Source: Clostridia bacterium (lineage in GTDB: Bacteria; Bacillota; Clostridia; Christensenellales; Pumilibacteraceae). Taken from it: DNA of 64,000 bases. Shown here in pieces: positions 26,874 to 35,691 of this stretch. Numbering within the stretch: the stretch's first letter is position 1; every line of letters starts with the position of its first letter. The position numbers were made by a program, and so were the translations under genes. The stretch lies in assembly GCA_022793815.1 (NCBI GenBank), contig JAAWDP010000007.1, positions 1 to 64,000 on the forward strand, read 5' to 3'. The notes under the pieces were generated by a model. It worked only from the letters and a program-made list of their open reading frames with translations. It was not told the DNA's origin and ran no database searches.

Positions 26874-27740
26874 ATGGAAAACTGCACTCTTTGTCCCCGT
26901 CGGTGCGGCGCGGACAGAAACAACACGCGCGGCTACTGCGGCGCAGACAATACTTTCCGCATAGGTTTCATCGGCGCACACTTCGGCGAAGAACCGCCCG
27001 TGACGGGCAAAAAAGGCAGCGGCGCGGTGTTCTTTTCGGGCTGTCCTCTGAAATGCGTCTATTGCCAAAACGCGGACATTTCCGCAAACGGCAACGGCAG
27101 AGAGTTTACGCCGAGCGAGCTGGAGCGCCGTTTTCTCGAACTGGGAGAAAAGTGCGAAAACATAAACCTTGTGACTGCGGGGCATTATCTTAATGTACTG
27201 ATTCCCGTACTCGAAAAAGTCAAACCGAAACTGCATGTCCCCGTCGTCTATAACAGCAGCGGATATGAAACCGCAGACGCCGTAAGACACCTTGACGGAC
27301 TTGTCGACGTTTATTTGCCCGATTACAAATATTATTCGGACAAACTTGCCGAGGCTTATTCGTCCTGCCCCGATTACCGCGAAACCGCGACTGCGGCGAT
27401 AGACGAAATGGTAAGACAGCGGCCTTTTGCGGTTTTCGAAAACTCTCTGATTAAGAAAGGCGTCGTCATACGCCACTTGGTTTTGCCCGAAAGCCGTTTG
27501 GATTCGATAGCCGTCATGCGCGACATCGCATTGCGCTGGAAGGACAAAGTTCTTATCTCTCTCATGAGTCAATACACGCCTTCGTTTAACCGCTCGCAAT
27601 ACAAACAACTGTCCAGACGCATAACTTCATTCGAGTACGAAAGTGTTCTAAGCGAAGCGGTGCGGCTGGGGCTGAACGGCTTTATGCAGGAAAGAACAAG
27701 CGCGACCGACGCCCTCACGCCGATTTTCGAAACACGGTAA
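26874..27740 (+). CDS. Radical SAM protein, PflA-like
   Basis: A 288-aa protein. An N-terminal cysteine cluster (CTLCPRRCGADR...GYCGA) is followed by the radical SAM motif CPLKCVYCQN. It resembles PflA-related activases and the YgiQ/AmmeMemoRadiSam-like group that reads TxGHYL and NSSGYE (seen here as NLVTAGHYLN and VVYNSSGYE). It probably forms a 5'-deoxyadenosyl radical from SAM. No glycyl radical partner lies next to it, so the substrate is unknown. An in-frame ATG at 26805 is upstream of the promoter and is not used. Confidence 0.85.
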   Translation: MENCTLCPRRCGADRNNTRGYCGADNTFRIGFIGAHFGEEPPVTGKKGSGAVFFSGCPLKCVYCQNADISANGNGREFTPSELERRFLELGEKCENINLVTAGHYLNVLIPVLEKVKPKLHVPVVYNSSGYETADAVRHLDGLVDVYLPDYKYYSDKLAEAYSSCPDYRETATAAIDEMVRQRPFAVFENSLIKKGVVIRHLVLPESRLDSIAVMRDIALRWKDKVLISLMSQYTPSFNRSQYKQLSRRITSFEYESVLSEAVRLGLNGFMQERTSATDALTPIFETR

Positions 27741-27770
27741 AAAATCGCATTTTTTGACATTTAAAAAAAC

Positions 27771-27797
27771 AAAAACGCCGCAATAGGCGTTTTTTTC
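27771..27797. terminator. Intrinsic terminator after the radical SAM gene
   Basis: Hairpin AAAAACGCC-GCAATA-GGCGTTTTT followed by T's, 30 bases after the stop. Confidence 0.85.
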
Positions 27798-27898
27798 ATA
27801 AGAAATATTTTCTGCGGAAAATAAATAGCACCGCTTATTTGCGAAGTATAGCGCACTGTACTTTTTTCGGTTTAGACTGCAAATTGAAATTCATATAG

Positions 27899-28093
27899 TT
27901 AAAAAAACGGGAAAACACCGAAATACAATAAAATTCCGATAACCGTCAAGAGTGCAATGGGGTTAGCGGAAAATCCCGGCCATAGCGCCCACGCCAAATG
28001 GTCCGGCGTCATTGCGGTTATGGCTATAATTTTTAAAATATTCGAATTCAGTTTTTGTATTTCGAATATGTTACGGCTTCCGTTTCCATAGCG
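27899..28093 (-). pseudogene. TraX-like N-terminal fragment
   Basis: The 376-base gap between the radical SAM gene and dgt holds a minus-strand open frame without a start codon, closed by TAA at 27899. It reads KLNSNILKIIAITAMTPDHL and then AWALWPGFSANPIALLTVIG. This resembles the first membrane helix of TraX-family proteins (LKIIAxIxMTxDHxAW), after which the sequence diverges and stops. TraX-like proteins are membrane acetyltransferase-like proteins of Firmicutes. This is a decayed 5' portion with no remaining downstream part. The rest of the gap shows nothing I can name. Confidence 0.45.
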
Positions 28094-28116
28094 TTAGAAT
28101 ATTTCTCCTGTCGGGT

Positions 28117-29301
28117 TCAATCGAAATAATTTTTAATGCGTACGCCGAACAGTTCTTCGTAAATCGCGAGGAAATAGTCGTCGGTCATGCTGGCTATAAA
28201 GTCTGCGGCAATAAGTTCTTTCGGCTCGGCGAGATAATCTTTTACGCCGTTTTTGTAAGCGAGCTTTTTGTCGATAAATTTTATGTGGTGACGGTAGACT
28301 ATCGACTTTTCGTCCTGCTCCGTTAAATCGCCGACTATGCGTTCGAACAGTTTTTTCATCATGGGCGCAATCGTCGTGTCATAGTATTTGCGCACTTTAT
28401 CGGTAAGATATATAACTTTGTAATTCTCATCCTTCAATCGTTTCAAAAGTTCGAAGTGCTGTTTGTCGAGAATTATGCCGTCCTTATTCAGGGAGTTTTC
28501 CGTTATGTTCACGCACATATTGTTGATTATAGCAGAATTGCTATGCGCCAATTCGTCCGAAGCGAAATCGCTTTCGCAGCCGATTCCCGCCCTCACGTAA
28601 TCCTGCCTGTCTTTGCCGAGATACGCTATTATGTCGCATATACGCACAAGACAGCCCTCTTTCGTCGCCGGAACAAGCTTTTTTATGTAACTTGCATCGC
28701 GCATACAGGCATCGACGCGCCTGTCGAAGTCGGCGAAGTCCTTTATCCCTGCGGGGCGGTAACTGTCGGAAGGCATTTCCCCGTTGTGACAAAGTATACC
28801 GTCCAGCGTTTCCAATGTGAGATTATATTCGAAAATCTTATCGAGAACGCGCACCGACTGCACGTTATGGCTGAATCCGAGTCCTATTCGTTCACGAAGC
28901 AGTTCGTCGAGTATTTTTTCGCCTGCATGCCCGAACGGCGTGTGCCCTATGTCGTGCCCCAGCGCAATCGCTTCTATGAGATTGCAATCGAGCGAAAGCG
29001 CGCTTCCGACCGTCCTCGCAATGCGCGATACCAACTGCACATGCAACGCCCTTCTGGTTATATCGTCGTTGCGGTAAAAAGACAGCACCTGCGTTTTATC
29101 CGAAAGGCGGTTGTAATATGCGCTGTTTAATATTTTGTCCGCGTCCCGTACAAACGCGGGGCGAAGCGCCGTTTCTTTGTCGCGTTCGCCGTCGCGGCGC
29201 AAATACTTGAACGAAGCATTTTTACCGCCCCTTCTCTTTTCTATTTCACGCTCCGCTTTTTCGGACAGGCGCTCCATTGTGTTTCTTTCTTTTGAAATCA
29301 T
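28117..29301 (-). CDS. dgt: dGTP triphosphohydrolase-like HD domain protein
   Basis: A 394-aa HD-superfamily enzyme. The N-terminal NSAYYNRLSDKTQVLSF and ARALHVQLVSR-like region, followed by LGHDIGHTPFGHAGE, are diagnostic of deoxyguanosinetriphosphate triphosphohydrolases. The H..HD..D metal-binding residues are present. It hydrolyses dNTPs to deoxynucleosides and triphosphate, controlling pools. The start at 29301 has GAGG upstream; a second ATG eight codons in is possible. It is transcribed away from the DUF1540 gene. Confidence 0.88.
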   Translation of the reverse strand: MISKERNTMERLSEKAEREIEKRRGGKNASFKYLRRDGERDKETALRPAFVRDADKILNSAYYNRLSDKTQVLSFYRNDDITRRALHVQLVSRIARTVGSALSLDCNLIEAIALGHDIGHTPFGHAGEKILDELLRERIGLGFSHNVQSVRVLDKIFEYNLTLETLDGILCHNGEMPSDSYRPAGIKDFADFDRRVDACMRDASYIKKLVPATKEGCLVRICDIIAYLGKDRQDYVRAGIGCESDFASDELAHSNSAIINNMCVNITENSLNKDGIILDKQHFELLKRLKDENYKVIYLTDKVRKYYDTTIAPMMKKLFERIVGDLTEQDEKSIVYRHHIKFIDKKLAYKNGVKDYLAEPKELIAADFIASMTDDYFLAIYEELFGVRIKNYFD

Positions 29302-29388
29302 ACTGCCTCGCTTATTTGACGTATACTGCTATAAAATCCGCACTCTCGGGATATACTACGGATATACTCGATTTATGGGAGGATTATC

Positions 29389-29691
29389 ATGAAAGATTTG
29401 AAATGCGGAATGAAAAACTGTCGATACAATAAGGGTTACTGCTGCTGTGCAAAACAAATCGACGTTACGGAAGAAACCGACTGCTCTACTTATCTGCCCG
29501 AAGAAGGCGCAAACCGTTCTCTGTTTGAAGCGGGAAGCGATTTCGTGAAGTCGGATTACAGCGTCGATACGAAAGTTTCATGCGGCGCAAAATGTATTTT
29601 CAACAGAGCGGGCACCTGCATAGCAAACGGTATTACCGTAATGGGCGACGGTAACAACGACGCCACCTGTCTGACTTTCATAAAAGACTGA
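29389..29691 (+). CDS. DUF1540 cysteine-rich protein
   Basis: A 100-aa protein with two copies of the DUF1540 pattern: CGMKNCRYNKGYCCCAKQI near the N-terminus and CGAKCIFNRAGTCIANGI near residue 65. Each copy is followed by a further conserved cysteine. The ~11 cysteines suggest metal or cluster binding; the function is unknown, and relatives are common in spore-forming Clostridia. The ATG has GGAGGATT upstream. It is convergent with lysA, with one base between the stops. Confidence 0.85.
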   Translation: MKDLKCGMKNCRYNKGYCCCAKQIDVTEETDCSTYLPEEGANRSLFEAGSDFVKSDYSVDTKVSCGAKCIFNRAGTCIANGITVMGDGNNDATCLTFIKD

Positions 29692-29692
29692 A

Positions 29693-30961
29693 TTATCTTT
29701 TAAAACAGGCAAATTCGGGGTAAATATCCAGTGTCGCAAAATAATCGGTCGGGGTTTCGGCTCGTCTTATGAGTTCGTAAGTCCCGTCCGATTTTTTTAA
29801 TATCTCCGCGCTGCGAAGTTTTCCGTTGTAATTGTAACCCATGGAAAACCCGTGAGCGCCCGCGTCGTGCAGCACGACTATGTCCCCTTCTTCGAGTTCG
29901 GGCAGCATTCTGTCCACGGCGAATTTATCGTTGTTTTCGCAAAGCGAACCGACTACGTCATACTTGCGGTCGGCTTTTTTATTTTCCTTTCCGAGTACGG
30001 TTATGTGGTGGTACGCGCCGTACATTGCGGGTCGCATCAAATTGGCGGCGCAGGCGTCGAGTCCGGCATACTCCTTATACGTATGTTTGAATCGGATGAC
30101 TTCGCTGACGAGTTGACCGTATGGAGCAAGCATAAATCTGCCCGATTCGGTGAAAATTTTGTAACGTCTGCCGTACTTTTTGAAAATCGAAGCGGCGTTT
30201 TTTTCTATTCTTTTGCCGATTTCGGCAATATCGCATTTATCTTCGCTCGGTCGGTACGGAACGCCCAGTCCGCCCGAAAGGTTGACGAATTCCACTTTTA
30301 CGCCGCATTTATCTTCGACCTCGGCGGCGGTTTCCATGAGCAAAAGCGAGAGCGCGGGCCAATAATCGTTGCCGCGCGTGTTGCTTGCCAAAAACGCATG
30401 CAGACCGAAGCGCTTTACTCCTTTTTGTTTGAGTATCCGAGCCGCCTCGAAAAGCTGCTTTTTCGTCATTCCGTATTTCGCGTCGGAAGGCCGCCCCATA
30501 ATTTCTCCCGCGATTTCGAAATCGCCGCCGGGATTATATCTGAGGCACAGCCGTTCGGGAATGAACGCGGCTTTTTCGAGCGCGTCTATGTGCGTTATAT
30601 CGTCGAGGTTTATTATCGCGCCCAACTGCGCCGCAAGCGCAAATTCGGCGTCCGCCGTTTCGTTGGACGAAAACATTATATCGTCGCCCTCGAATCCGAG
30701 CGCTTTTGCCATCATGAGTTCGGTCAAAGACGAGCAGTCCACGCCGCAGCCGCAGCTCTTCAATATTTTCAGAACAGCGGGATTCGGAGTGGCTTTGACC
30801 GCAAAATACTCTCTGAATCCTTCGTTCCAGGAAAATGCGGAAATAAATTCCTCCGCTTGCTTGCGTATTCCGTTTTCGTCGTATATATAAAACGGCGTCG
30901 GATATTTTTCTTTGAGTTTCTTTGCCTCGTCGAGGTTAATTATCGTATGTTTTTCATTCAT
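29693..30961 (-). CDS. lysA: Diaminopimelate decarboxylase
   Basis: A 422-aa PLP-dependent fold III decarboxylase that makes lysine from meso-diaminopimelate. The PLP lysine lies in YFAVKATPNP (residue ~50). GSLCENNDKFAVDR supplies the second-subunit cysteine, and HDAGAHGFSMGYNYNGKLR matches the C-terminal signature. The usual HIGS stacking-histidine motif reads GLHAFLASN, a variant I recall from shorter Firmicutes homologues. It overlaps the preceding ankyrin gene by eight bases. Confidence 0.88.
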   Translation of the reverse strand: MNEKHTIINLDEAKKLKEKYPTPFYIYDENGIRKQAEEFISAFSWNEGFREYFAVKATPNPAVLKILKSCGCGVDCSSLTELMMAKALGFEGDDIMFSSNETADAEFALAAQLGAIINLDDITHIDALEKAAFIPERLCLRYNPGGDFEIAGEIMGRPSDAKYGMTKKQLFEAARILKQKGVKRFGLHAFLASNTRGNDYWPALSLLLMETAAEVEDKCGVKVEFVNLSGGLGVPYRPSEDKCDIAEIGKRIEKNAASIFKKYGRRYKIFTESGRFMLAPYGQLVSEVIRFKHTYKEYAGLDACAANLMRPAMYGAYHHITVLGKENKKADRKYDVVGSLCENNDKFAVDRMLPELEEGDIVVLHDAGAHGFSMGYNYNGKLRSAEILKKSDGTYELIRRAETPTDYFATLDIYPEFACFKR

Positions 30962-31880
30962 TTATGATTCCCGTACACTCCTCTTGCGGCTGTGTTTTCT
31001 CGCGTACATACTGAGCCAGTTTGAAATTTCCGTCCGCAACGGCGTTTTCCAATACCGTTTTTCCGCGGTAAGAATCCGTAAGCTTGTAGCCGTGAGCAAG
31101 GAGATATTCGAGCGGAGCCATTCCCGTAGTCATTGTGGCGCGGCACGCCTTTTCCAAGAAAAATTCGTTTCCGTTTTCGAAATCGTATCCGATGTCGGAA
31201 AGCATGTCCAAAACGCCGACCCGTCCCGCAAAAAGAGCGGTGGCTACGGCTTGCCTGGACGAAACATACAGTTCGCTGTGGTCTATTATGTACATCAGCA
31301 CCGCTTCTTCACCGCCTGCGACAGCGGAATCGAAACAAGTCTGGTCTATCCACTGCCTGTGGGAAGAAATATAAGCCAACATATCTTCGTGTCCGTTATT
31401 TATTATTTCGAAAATTATTCTCGGATAGATATGCCGCGCTATGTAATCGTCGGATAAACCGAACCTCGTTTTGAAAACCGCGAGACTTTCCGTATCCCCA
31501 ACCGCGGCGCGGTTGTTCAGATACGGTTCGAAATAATCGTCGTCACGTCCCGTCAGTTCTATCGCGTCGTCGAGAATGGAAAAGTAGCTTTCCTTATCCG
31601 TTTTATCGAATCCGCGGTAGTCGCAAAGCGAACCGAGATATTTCCTCGCTATCTGCATGGACAGAGCACCGAACTCAATCAGCGTTTTTATTACGTCGTA
31701 ATTAAACTTTTTGCAGGCGTTGAGCATGGCTCTGCTTCCTTTGGCATGCACGTTTGCGCCTTCGGAGAGCGCCAGCCTTATTTCCGCCGCATTAGTAAAA
31801 CCGCTCTTCGTAAGTTCTATGAGCTTTTCGTCACGTTGTTTTTGCTCGTTGAGAGCCTGTATTTTCGCCATATCGGGCAT
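30954..31880 (-). CDS. Ankyrin-repeat-like protein
   Basis: A 308-aa soluble protein made largely of ~33-residue helical repeats with ankyrin-like turns (EIRLALSEGANVHAKGSRAM; PLEYLLAHGYKLTDSYRGKT; ENAVADGNFKLAQYV). A Glu/Lys-rich helix occupies the first ~30 residues. It is likely a protein-binding scaffold; the partner is unknown. The ATG has AAGGAG upstream. It sits between a thioesterase gene (12 bases upstream) and lysA (8-base overlap), so all three share a transcript. Confidence 0.7.
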   Translation of the reverse strand: MPDMAKIQALNEQKQRDEKLIELTKSGFTNAAEIRLALSEGANVHAKGSRAMLNACKKFNYDVIKTLIEFGALSMQIARKYLGSLCDYRGFDKTDKESYFSILDDAIELTGRDDDYFEPYLNNRAAVGDTESLAVFKTRFGLSDDYIARHIYPRIIFEIINNGHEDMLAYISSHRQWIDQTCFDSAVAGGEEAVLMYIIDHSELYVSSRQAVATALFAGRVGVLDMLSDIGYDFENGNEFFLEKACRATMTTGMAPLEYLLAHGYKLTDSYRGKTVLENAVADGNFKLAQYVREKTQPQEECTGIINE

Positions 31881-31892
31881 TTTTGCTTCTCC

Positions 31893-32360
31893 TTACGACA
31901 ATATACTCGCTAAATTTTTGCGCATTTCACGCCTTTTGACGCCGTTTTCGAACTCGACCTTTTCTTCGTAAGTTTCCAGTCTCAGCTTGGGCACTTGCGT
32001 CGGACATTCGTTTTCGTCAAGCGCGACCACTATCACATACGCGCGGTTTATCTGTTTCCTTGTGCCGTCAAGCGCCTCTATGAAAGTATCGACTCGCACT
32101 TCCATGCTGGTTTTCCCGACATGCGTGATTTTTCCGGCAAGTATCAGTGCATCTCCCTCGTGCGCGGGCGCCTGAAATTCCAGTACGTCCACCCGAGCCG
32201 TGGTCACGTTTTTTCCGCTGTGTCTTCTCGCAACCGCTGCGGCGACAATATCTATCCACTCCATAAGTCTGCCGCCGAAGAGTCTTCTATACCCGTTGGT
32301 ATCGGCAGGCATTATTATTTGTATCTGTTCCGTATATGATTGTGCTACCGTTTTTTCCAT
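31893..32360 (-). CDS. Acyl-CoA thioesterase, hotdog fold
   Basis: A 155-aa single-hotdog thioesterase of the YciA/BACH type. MPADTNGYRRLFGGRLMEWID at residues ~18-38 carries the conserved NxxGxxFGG-like pattern with the catalytic Asp in MEWID, and FQAPAHEGDALILAGKI follows. It hydrolyses acyl-CoA to free acid and CoA; the chain-length preference is unknown. It is the first gene of a unit with the ankyrin protein and lysA and is driven by a leaderless promoter. Confidence 0.88.
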   Translation of the reverse strand: MEKTVAQSYTEQIQIIMPADTNGYRRLFGGRLMEWIDIVAAAVARRHSGKNVTTARVDVLEFQAPAHEGDALILAGKITHVGKTSMEVRVDTFIEALDGTRKQINRAYVIVVALDENECPTQVPKLRLETYEEKVEFENGVKRREMRKNLASILS

Positions 32361-32366
32361 GCTACT

Positions 32367-32395
32367 ATTTTATCACAACAACGGTCAATAGTCAA
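32367..32395 (-). promoter_or_regulatory. Leaderless sigma-A promoter of the thioesterase unit
   Basis: Minus-strand TTGACT (32395-32390), 17-base spacer, TAAAAT (32372-32367), then six bases (AGTAGC) to ATG at 32360. Confidence 0.65.
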
Positions 32396-32426
32396 CGTCT
32401 TTCGGCTTTTTCGAGCAGCCCGCAAT

Positions 32427-32459
32427 CAAAAAACTTGCCGCTTTTACGGGAAAAGCGGC
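32427..32459 (-). terminator. Intrinsic terminator of the mnmE-smpB unit
   Basis: Minus-strand hairpin GCCGCTTTT-CCCGT-AAAAGCGGC followed by AAGTTTTTTG, 28 bases after the stop of the last gene. Confidence 0.8.
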
Positions 32460-32487
32460 GTTTTTTTATTGTTTCTTTTCGTGAAAC

Positions 32488-32946
32488 CTATTCACCCAAC
32501 AGTCTGCGCGCCGCTATCTGTGCAACACTGCGGCAAAGCGCGGGGCACGGACGGCGCTTGTAATATTCTTCGTCGCGATGTTCGGGTTTTGCTCCGCCCG
32601 TATATTTGATTCCTTTCAATAGTTCCGCACAGATAATCGAGCCGTTTTCTTCGGTGCAGTCTTGCGCCATCGAACGGACAAGTTCATAATCCCGTTCTCG
32701 GTTTTCTTTACTGCCGTCGCTTTTTATAATTCCGCTCAGCATAAAAGCCGCTGCCACTGCGCCGCAGACATGACGCATTCTGCCCATTCCGCCGCCGAAC
32801 GGCGCGCCCAGTTTCAATAACGTCTGTTCGTCGAGCCCGCTCTCTTCTTTAAACGCAAGCAAAACCGCCTGCGCACAGCTCTTTCCGTTTCTGAAATTAT
32901 TTTCCGCTTGCTCGCCTTTGATACGTACCGTTTCTTCTATATCCAT
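32488..32946 (-). CDS. C_GCAxxG_C_C family redox protein
   Basis: A 152-aa protein with the family's spaced cysteines: GKSCAQAVLLAF, then GAPFGGGMGRMRHVCGAVAAAF (GxMGRxxxxCGAV-type), and a late CPALCRSVA. The family is common in anaerobes and is presumed redox-active or cluster-binding; no reaction is established. It begins 21 bases after smpB and is the last gene of the mnmE operon. Confidence 0.85.
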   Translation of the reverse strand: MDIEETVRIKGEQAENNFRNGKSCAQAVLLAFKEESGLDEQTLLKLGAPFGGGMGRMRHVCGAVAAAFMLSGIIKSDGSKENRERDYELVRSMAQDCTEENGSIICAELLKGIKYTGGAKPEHRDEEYYKRRPCPALCRSVAQIAARRLLGE

Positions 32947-32967
32947 TTCCGCACCTGCCGTAAATTT

Positions 32968-33417
32968 TTATCGCTTTGCCTGTCTTATTTCCCTCTCGGT
33001 ATCGCGCTTTATGTCGCGCTCTTTTATCGTCTGACGTTTGTCGTGAAGTTTTTTGCCCTCGGCAAGCCCTATTTCCATCTTGATATAATTATCTTTGAAA
33101 TAAAGTTTTCTCGGAACAACGGTATAGCCTTTGCGGTTTATTTTCCCGGCAATTTTATCTATTTCCGTTCGGTGCAGTAAAAGTTTTCTGTCGCGCCTTT
33201 CTTCGGGGTTGAACGCCGACCCTTTCTCGTAAGCGGCTATAAAAGCGTTTTTCAGCCACATTTCGCCGCCGCGTATCAAACAAAAAGCATCGTTGATATT
33301 GGCATGACCGAGTTTTACCGATTTTACTTCCGCTCCCGTCAAAGAAATTCCGGCTTCGTATGTGTCGGTAAAAAAATATTCGAAATCGGCTTTTTTGTTT
33401 TTTGTTATGATTTTCAT
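32968..33417 (-). CDS. smpB: SsrA-binding protein
   Basis: A 149-aa protein of the usual length. FEYFFTDTYEAGISLTGAEV, SFxxI-like NINDAFCLIRGGEMWLKN and the basic tail KKLHDKRQTIKERD are characteristic. It binds tmRNA and brings it to stalled ribosomes in trans-translation. ATG 33417 is chosen; the longer frame to 33468 overlaps mnmE and lacks a ribosome site, while CGGAGAA precedes this ATG. No tmRNA gene was found in the window. Confidence 0.95.
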   Translation of the reverse strand: MKIITKNKKADFEYFFTDTYEAGISLTGAEVKSVKLGHANINDAFCLIRGGEMWLKNAFIAAYEKGSAFNPEERRDRKLLLHRTEIDKIAGKINRKGYTVVPRKLYFKDNYIKMEIGLAEGKKLHDKRQTIKERDIKRDTEREIRQAKR

Positions 33418-33452
33418 TGTTTCTCCGTTTATACTGTTTTTACGTCGCCCCG

Positions 33453-34733
33453 TTATTTTCCCACGCAAAACCGCGAAAACACGGCATTTACTACGTCCGC
33501 GGTCGCAGTCGCTCCGTCCACCGAACCCAGCGCGCTAATTGCCTCCAATAAATCAACGGTAATAAGCTCGGGTTCTCTTTTTTCCCTGACGGATGACAGC
33601 GCATATTTCAATGCATCTATCGCTCTGACAAGAGATTCATACTGGCGCAGATTTGTAAGCATTACTTCTCCGCTCGTATCGGTATCCGCTTTTTCGAATA
33701 TCTTTCTCTTTAATTCTTCTATGCCCTCTTTTGTTTTTCCGCTGACATTTATTTTTTCCTCGCTTTTTAAACCGAGGTCCGCTTTCGTCTGCACTTTTAT
33801 CGCATTTTTTCTTTCGGCCATGGTTTCGTCAAGCGTAATTATCACATCGGCGCTTTTTGCCGCCGTGACGGACCTCTCTATTCCCAATCGCTCCGCTTCG
33901 CCCGATGTTTCTTTTCTTATACCGGCGGTATCCGTGACGTTGAATCTTACTCCTTCGTATATATATGATTCTTCAACAGTGTCGCGAGTGGTCCCCGCCT
34001 CGTCGGTCACTATAGCTCTGTCATAACCGACCAGCGCATTCAAAAGAGTGGATTTTCCTTCATTGGGTTTTCCTACGATAACGACGTTTACCCCGTCCTT
34101 TGCTTTTTTTCCGTTTTCGTATGTCTTTGCGAGTTTTTCTGCTTCTTCTATAATTTGCTCGCATTTTTTTCCGCACTGCTCGATAGTTTCAACTTCCAAA
34201 TCCTCTTCCGGATAATCGAGGGCTACATTCAATTCGGCGGTGATTGCTGTCGTTTTTTCCTTTAACTCCGCTATTTTTTCGGCAAGTTTTCCTCCCGCCA
34301 AATTATATGCGGCTTTAACTGCGCTTTCGCTTTGGGCATCTATCAAGTCTATTATACCTTCCGCTTCGGTAAGACCTAATTTATTGTTTTCGAGTGCTCT
34401 TCTCGTGAATTCTCCCTTTTCCGCCTGTCTTGCTCCAATCTTGATAAAAGCGCGTATTATGTTTTCCACAATCACGGGCGAACCGTGACAGAAAATTTCC
34501 ACTACATTTTCACCCGTATAACTGGCAGGAGCAAAATATACCACTGCCACTACGTCGTCTTTTACAGTGTCTGTATCAATCACACCGTAAAGTGCTTTCC
34601 TGTCTTCCGTTTTGTTTTTTGTTTTAAATAATTGTCCTAGCATTTCCACGCTTTCTTCACCGGAAAGCCTTATTACCGAAATAGCACCTCTTCCGTGAGC
34701 GCTGGAAAGAGCGATTATTGTTTTTTCTTTCAT
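33453..34733 (-). CDS. mnmE: tRNA modification GTPase
   Basis: A 426-aa enzyme that with MnmG makes the cmnm5 group on U34 of certain tRNAs. The N-terminal folate-binding domain has AHGRGAISVIRLSG. The inserted G domain has GKPNEGKSTLLNAL (P-loop), DEAGTTRD and DTAGIR. The C-terminus ends FSRFCVGK with the catalytic cysteine. Slightly shorter than the usual ~455. mnmG, normally next to it, is not in the window. It overlaps the upstream membrane protein gene by four bases (ATGA). Confidence 0.95.
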   Translation of the reverse strand: MKEKTIIALSSAHGRGAISVIRLSGEESVEMLGQLFKTKNKTEDRKALYGVIDTDTVKDDVVAVVYFAPASYTGENVVEIFCHGSPVIVENIIRAFIKIGARQAEKGEFTRRALENNKLGLTEAEGIIDLIDAQSESAVKAAYNLAGGKLAEKIAELKEKTTAITAELNVALDYPEEDLEVETIEQCGKKCEQIIEEAEKLAKTYENGKKAKDGVNVVIVGKPNEGKSTLLNALVGYDRAIVTDEAGTTRDTVEESYIYEGVRFNVTDTAGIRKETSGEAERLGIERSVTAAKSADVIITLDETMAERKNAIKVQTKADLGLKSEEKINVSGKTKEGIEELKRKIFEKADTDTSGEVMLTNLRQYESLVRAIDALKYALSSVREKREPELITVDLLEAISALGSVDGATATADVVNAVFSRFCVGK

Positions 34734-35296
34734 ATTTCGTTCACTCCTTCTTCCGTCTCTTTTTCTTCTGTCTTTGTTTTTACTGCGATAACTTTCATAT
34801 AAAAATACGAATTTAAAAATTCTATAATGGCTGCTATAATCAGCGTTCCGAAAAATGCAGCAATTCCGCTTACCGAATCGTTTTTTATTTTATAACAAAT
34901 ATTTATTACTCCCAAAACCGCGATTGCCGGTAAAATGAGTTTATATAAACCTTTCATCGCACTTAACATTAAATACTTTATTTCTTTCTTTCCTAATTTT
35001 TTTTCTTCTGTCTTATGCTTGCTCATAATATATGCTTCGGTAAACTTTTTTCTTTTATAATTTCGCGTCAATATTCTTATTGCAACAGCCGCTGCCGACA
35101 TTACCGCAGCTATCGGAAGCGTTAAATAAAGTTCCGTTCTTTTAAGTACGTTTGCGCCTCCGAGCGCCGCTGTCAGCGCAGCCGAAATTATAAATCCGAT
35201 ATCGCAAATAAAACATACGAGGGTTAAAGTTATTGCTTTTCCTTTCATCCTCGCTTTTGCCGTTTCTTTTATAACGTCCTCTTTTTTCTGACTCAT
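34730..35296 (-). CDS. Four-helix membrane protein of unknown function
   Basis: A 188-aa protein with about four hydrophobic segments (residues ~22-45, ~55-75, ~108-130, ~140-165) and charged Lys/Glu termini. I recognise no family. It is the first gene of the mnmE-smpB operon, directly next to the predicted origin, in the position where rnpA-yidC-jag usually precede mnmE; it does not look like YidC. It is transcribed from a leaderless promoter. Confidence 0.75.
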   Translation of the reverse strand: MSQKKEDVIKETAKARMKGKAITLTLVCFICDIGFIISAALTAALGGANVLKRTELYLTLPIAAVMSAAAVAIRILTRNYKRKKFTEAYIMSKHKTEEKKLGKKEIKYLMLSAMKGLYKLILPAIAVLGVINICYKIKNDSVSGIAAFFGTLIIAAIIEFLNSYFYMKVIAVKTKTEEKETEEGVNEI

Positions 35297-35302
35297 TTCA
35301 TT

Positions 35303-35331
35303 ATTATATATCTTTTGTTTTTATTTGTCAA
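35303..35331 (-). promoter_or_regulatory. Leaderless sigma-A promoter of the mnmE operon
   Basis: Minus-strand TTGACA (35331-35326), 17-base spacer, TATAAT (35308-35303), then six bases (AATGAA) to ATG at 35296. Confidence 0.75.
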
Positions 35332-35343
35332 TGCACTTTCTTT

Positions 35344-35690
35344 TTTATCCACTTTTATTTAATAGTTGATTTATCCACATTGTGGATAAATCGGTGGATA
35401 ACTTTGTTTGCAGTTATAATTCATTATTTTTTTGCTTTTTTTCTTACCTAAAACATTATTTAATTATTTATATTGTGGAAAACCTTTTTCTGATTGTTTA
35501 AAGAAAACTTATTCTTGTCCACATTGAAATAGTATTATTTATTATTATATATGAATTTTAAATACAATATCTTGCGGTCTGTTTTACTTGTACACAATTG
35601 TGAACAGACTAATATAAATAATACTATTAAATTAAATATTAAATTAAATATTAAATAATCCTTAACTTATAAAACAAAATTTTCATTTTA
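35344..35690. other. Candidate chromosomal replication origin (oriC)
   Basis: A 430-base gene-free gap between divergent genes. It has perfect DnaA boxes TTATCCACA (35371-35379) and TGTGGATAA (35381-35389), and near matches at 35345 (TTATCCACT), 35393 (GGTGGATAA), 35474 (TGTGGAAAA), 35515 (TTGTCCACA) and 35588 (TTGTACACA). To the right lies a very AT-rich stretch (35610-35660) with tandem copies of AAATTAAATATT, suitable as an unwinding element. Nearby are mnmE, rsmG and parB, classic origin neighbours, and gene orientation flips here. dnaA is not in the window. Confidence 0.65.
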
Positions 35691-35691
35691 C

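Noticed and set aside
29693-30961. Loss of function in LysA from the missing HIGS histidine
   Set aside because: All other PLP and C-terminal motifs are intact and the variant is one I recall from short Firmicutes homologues.
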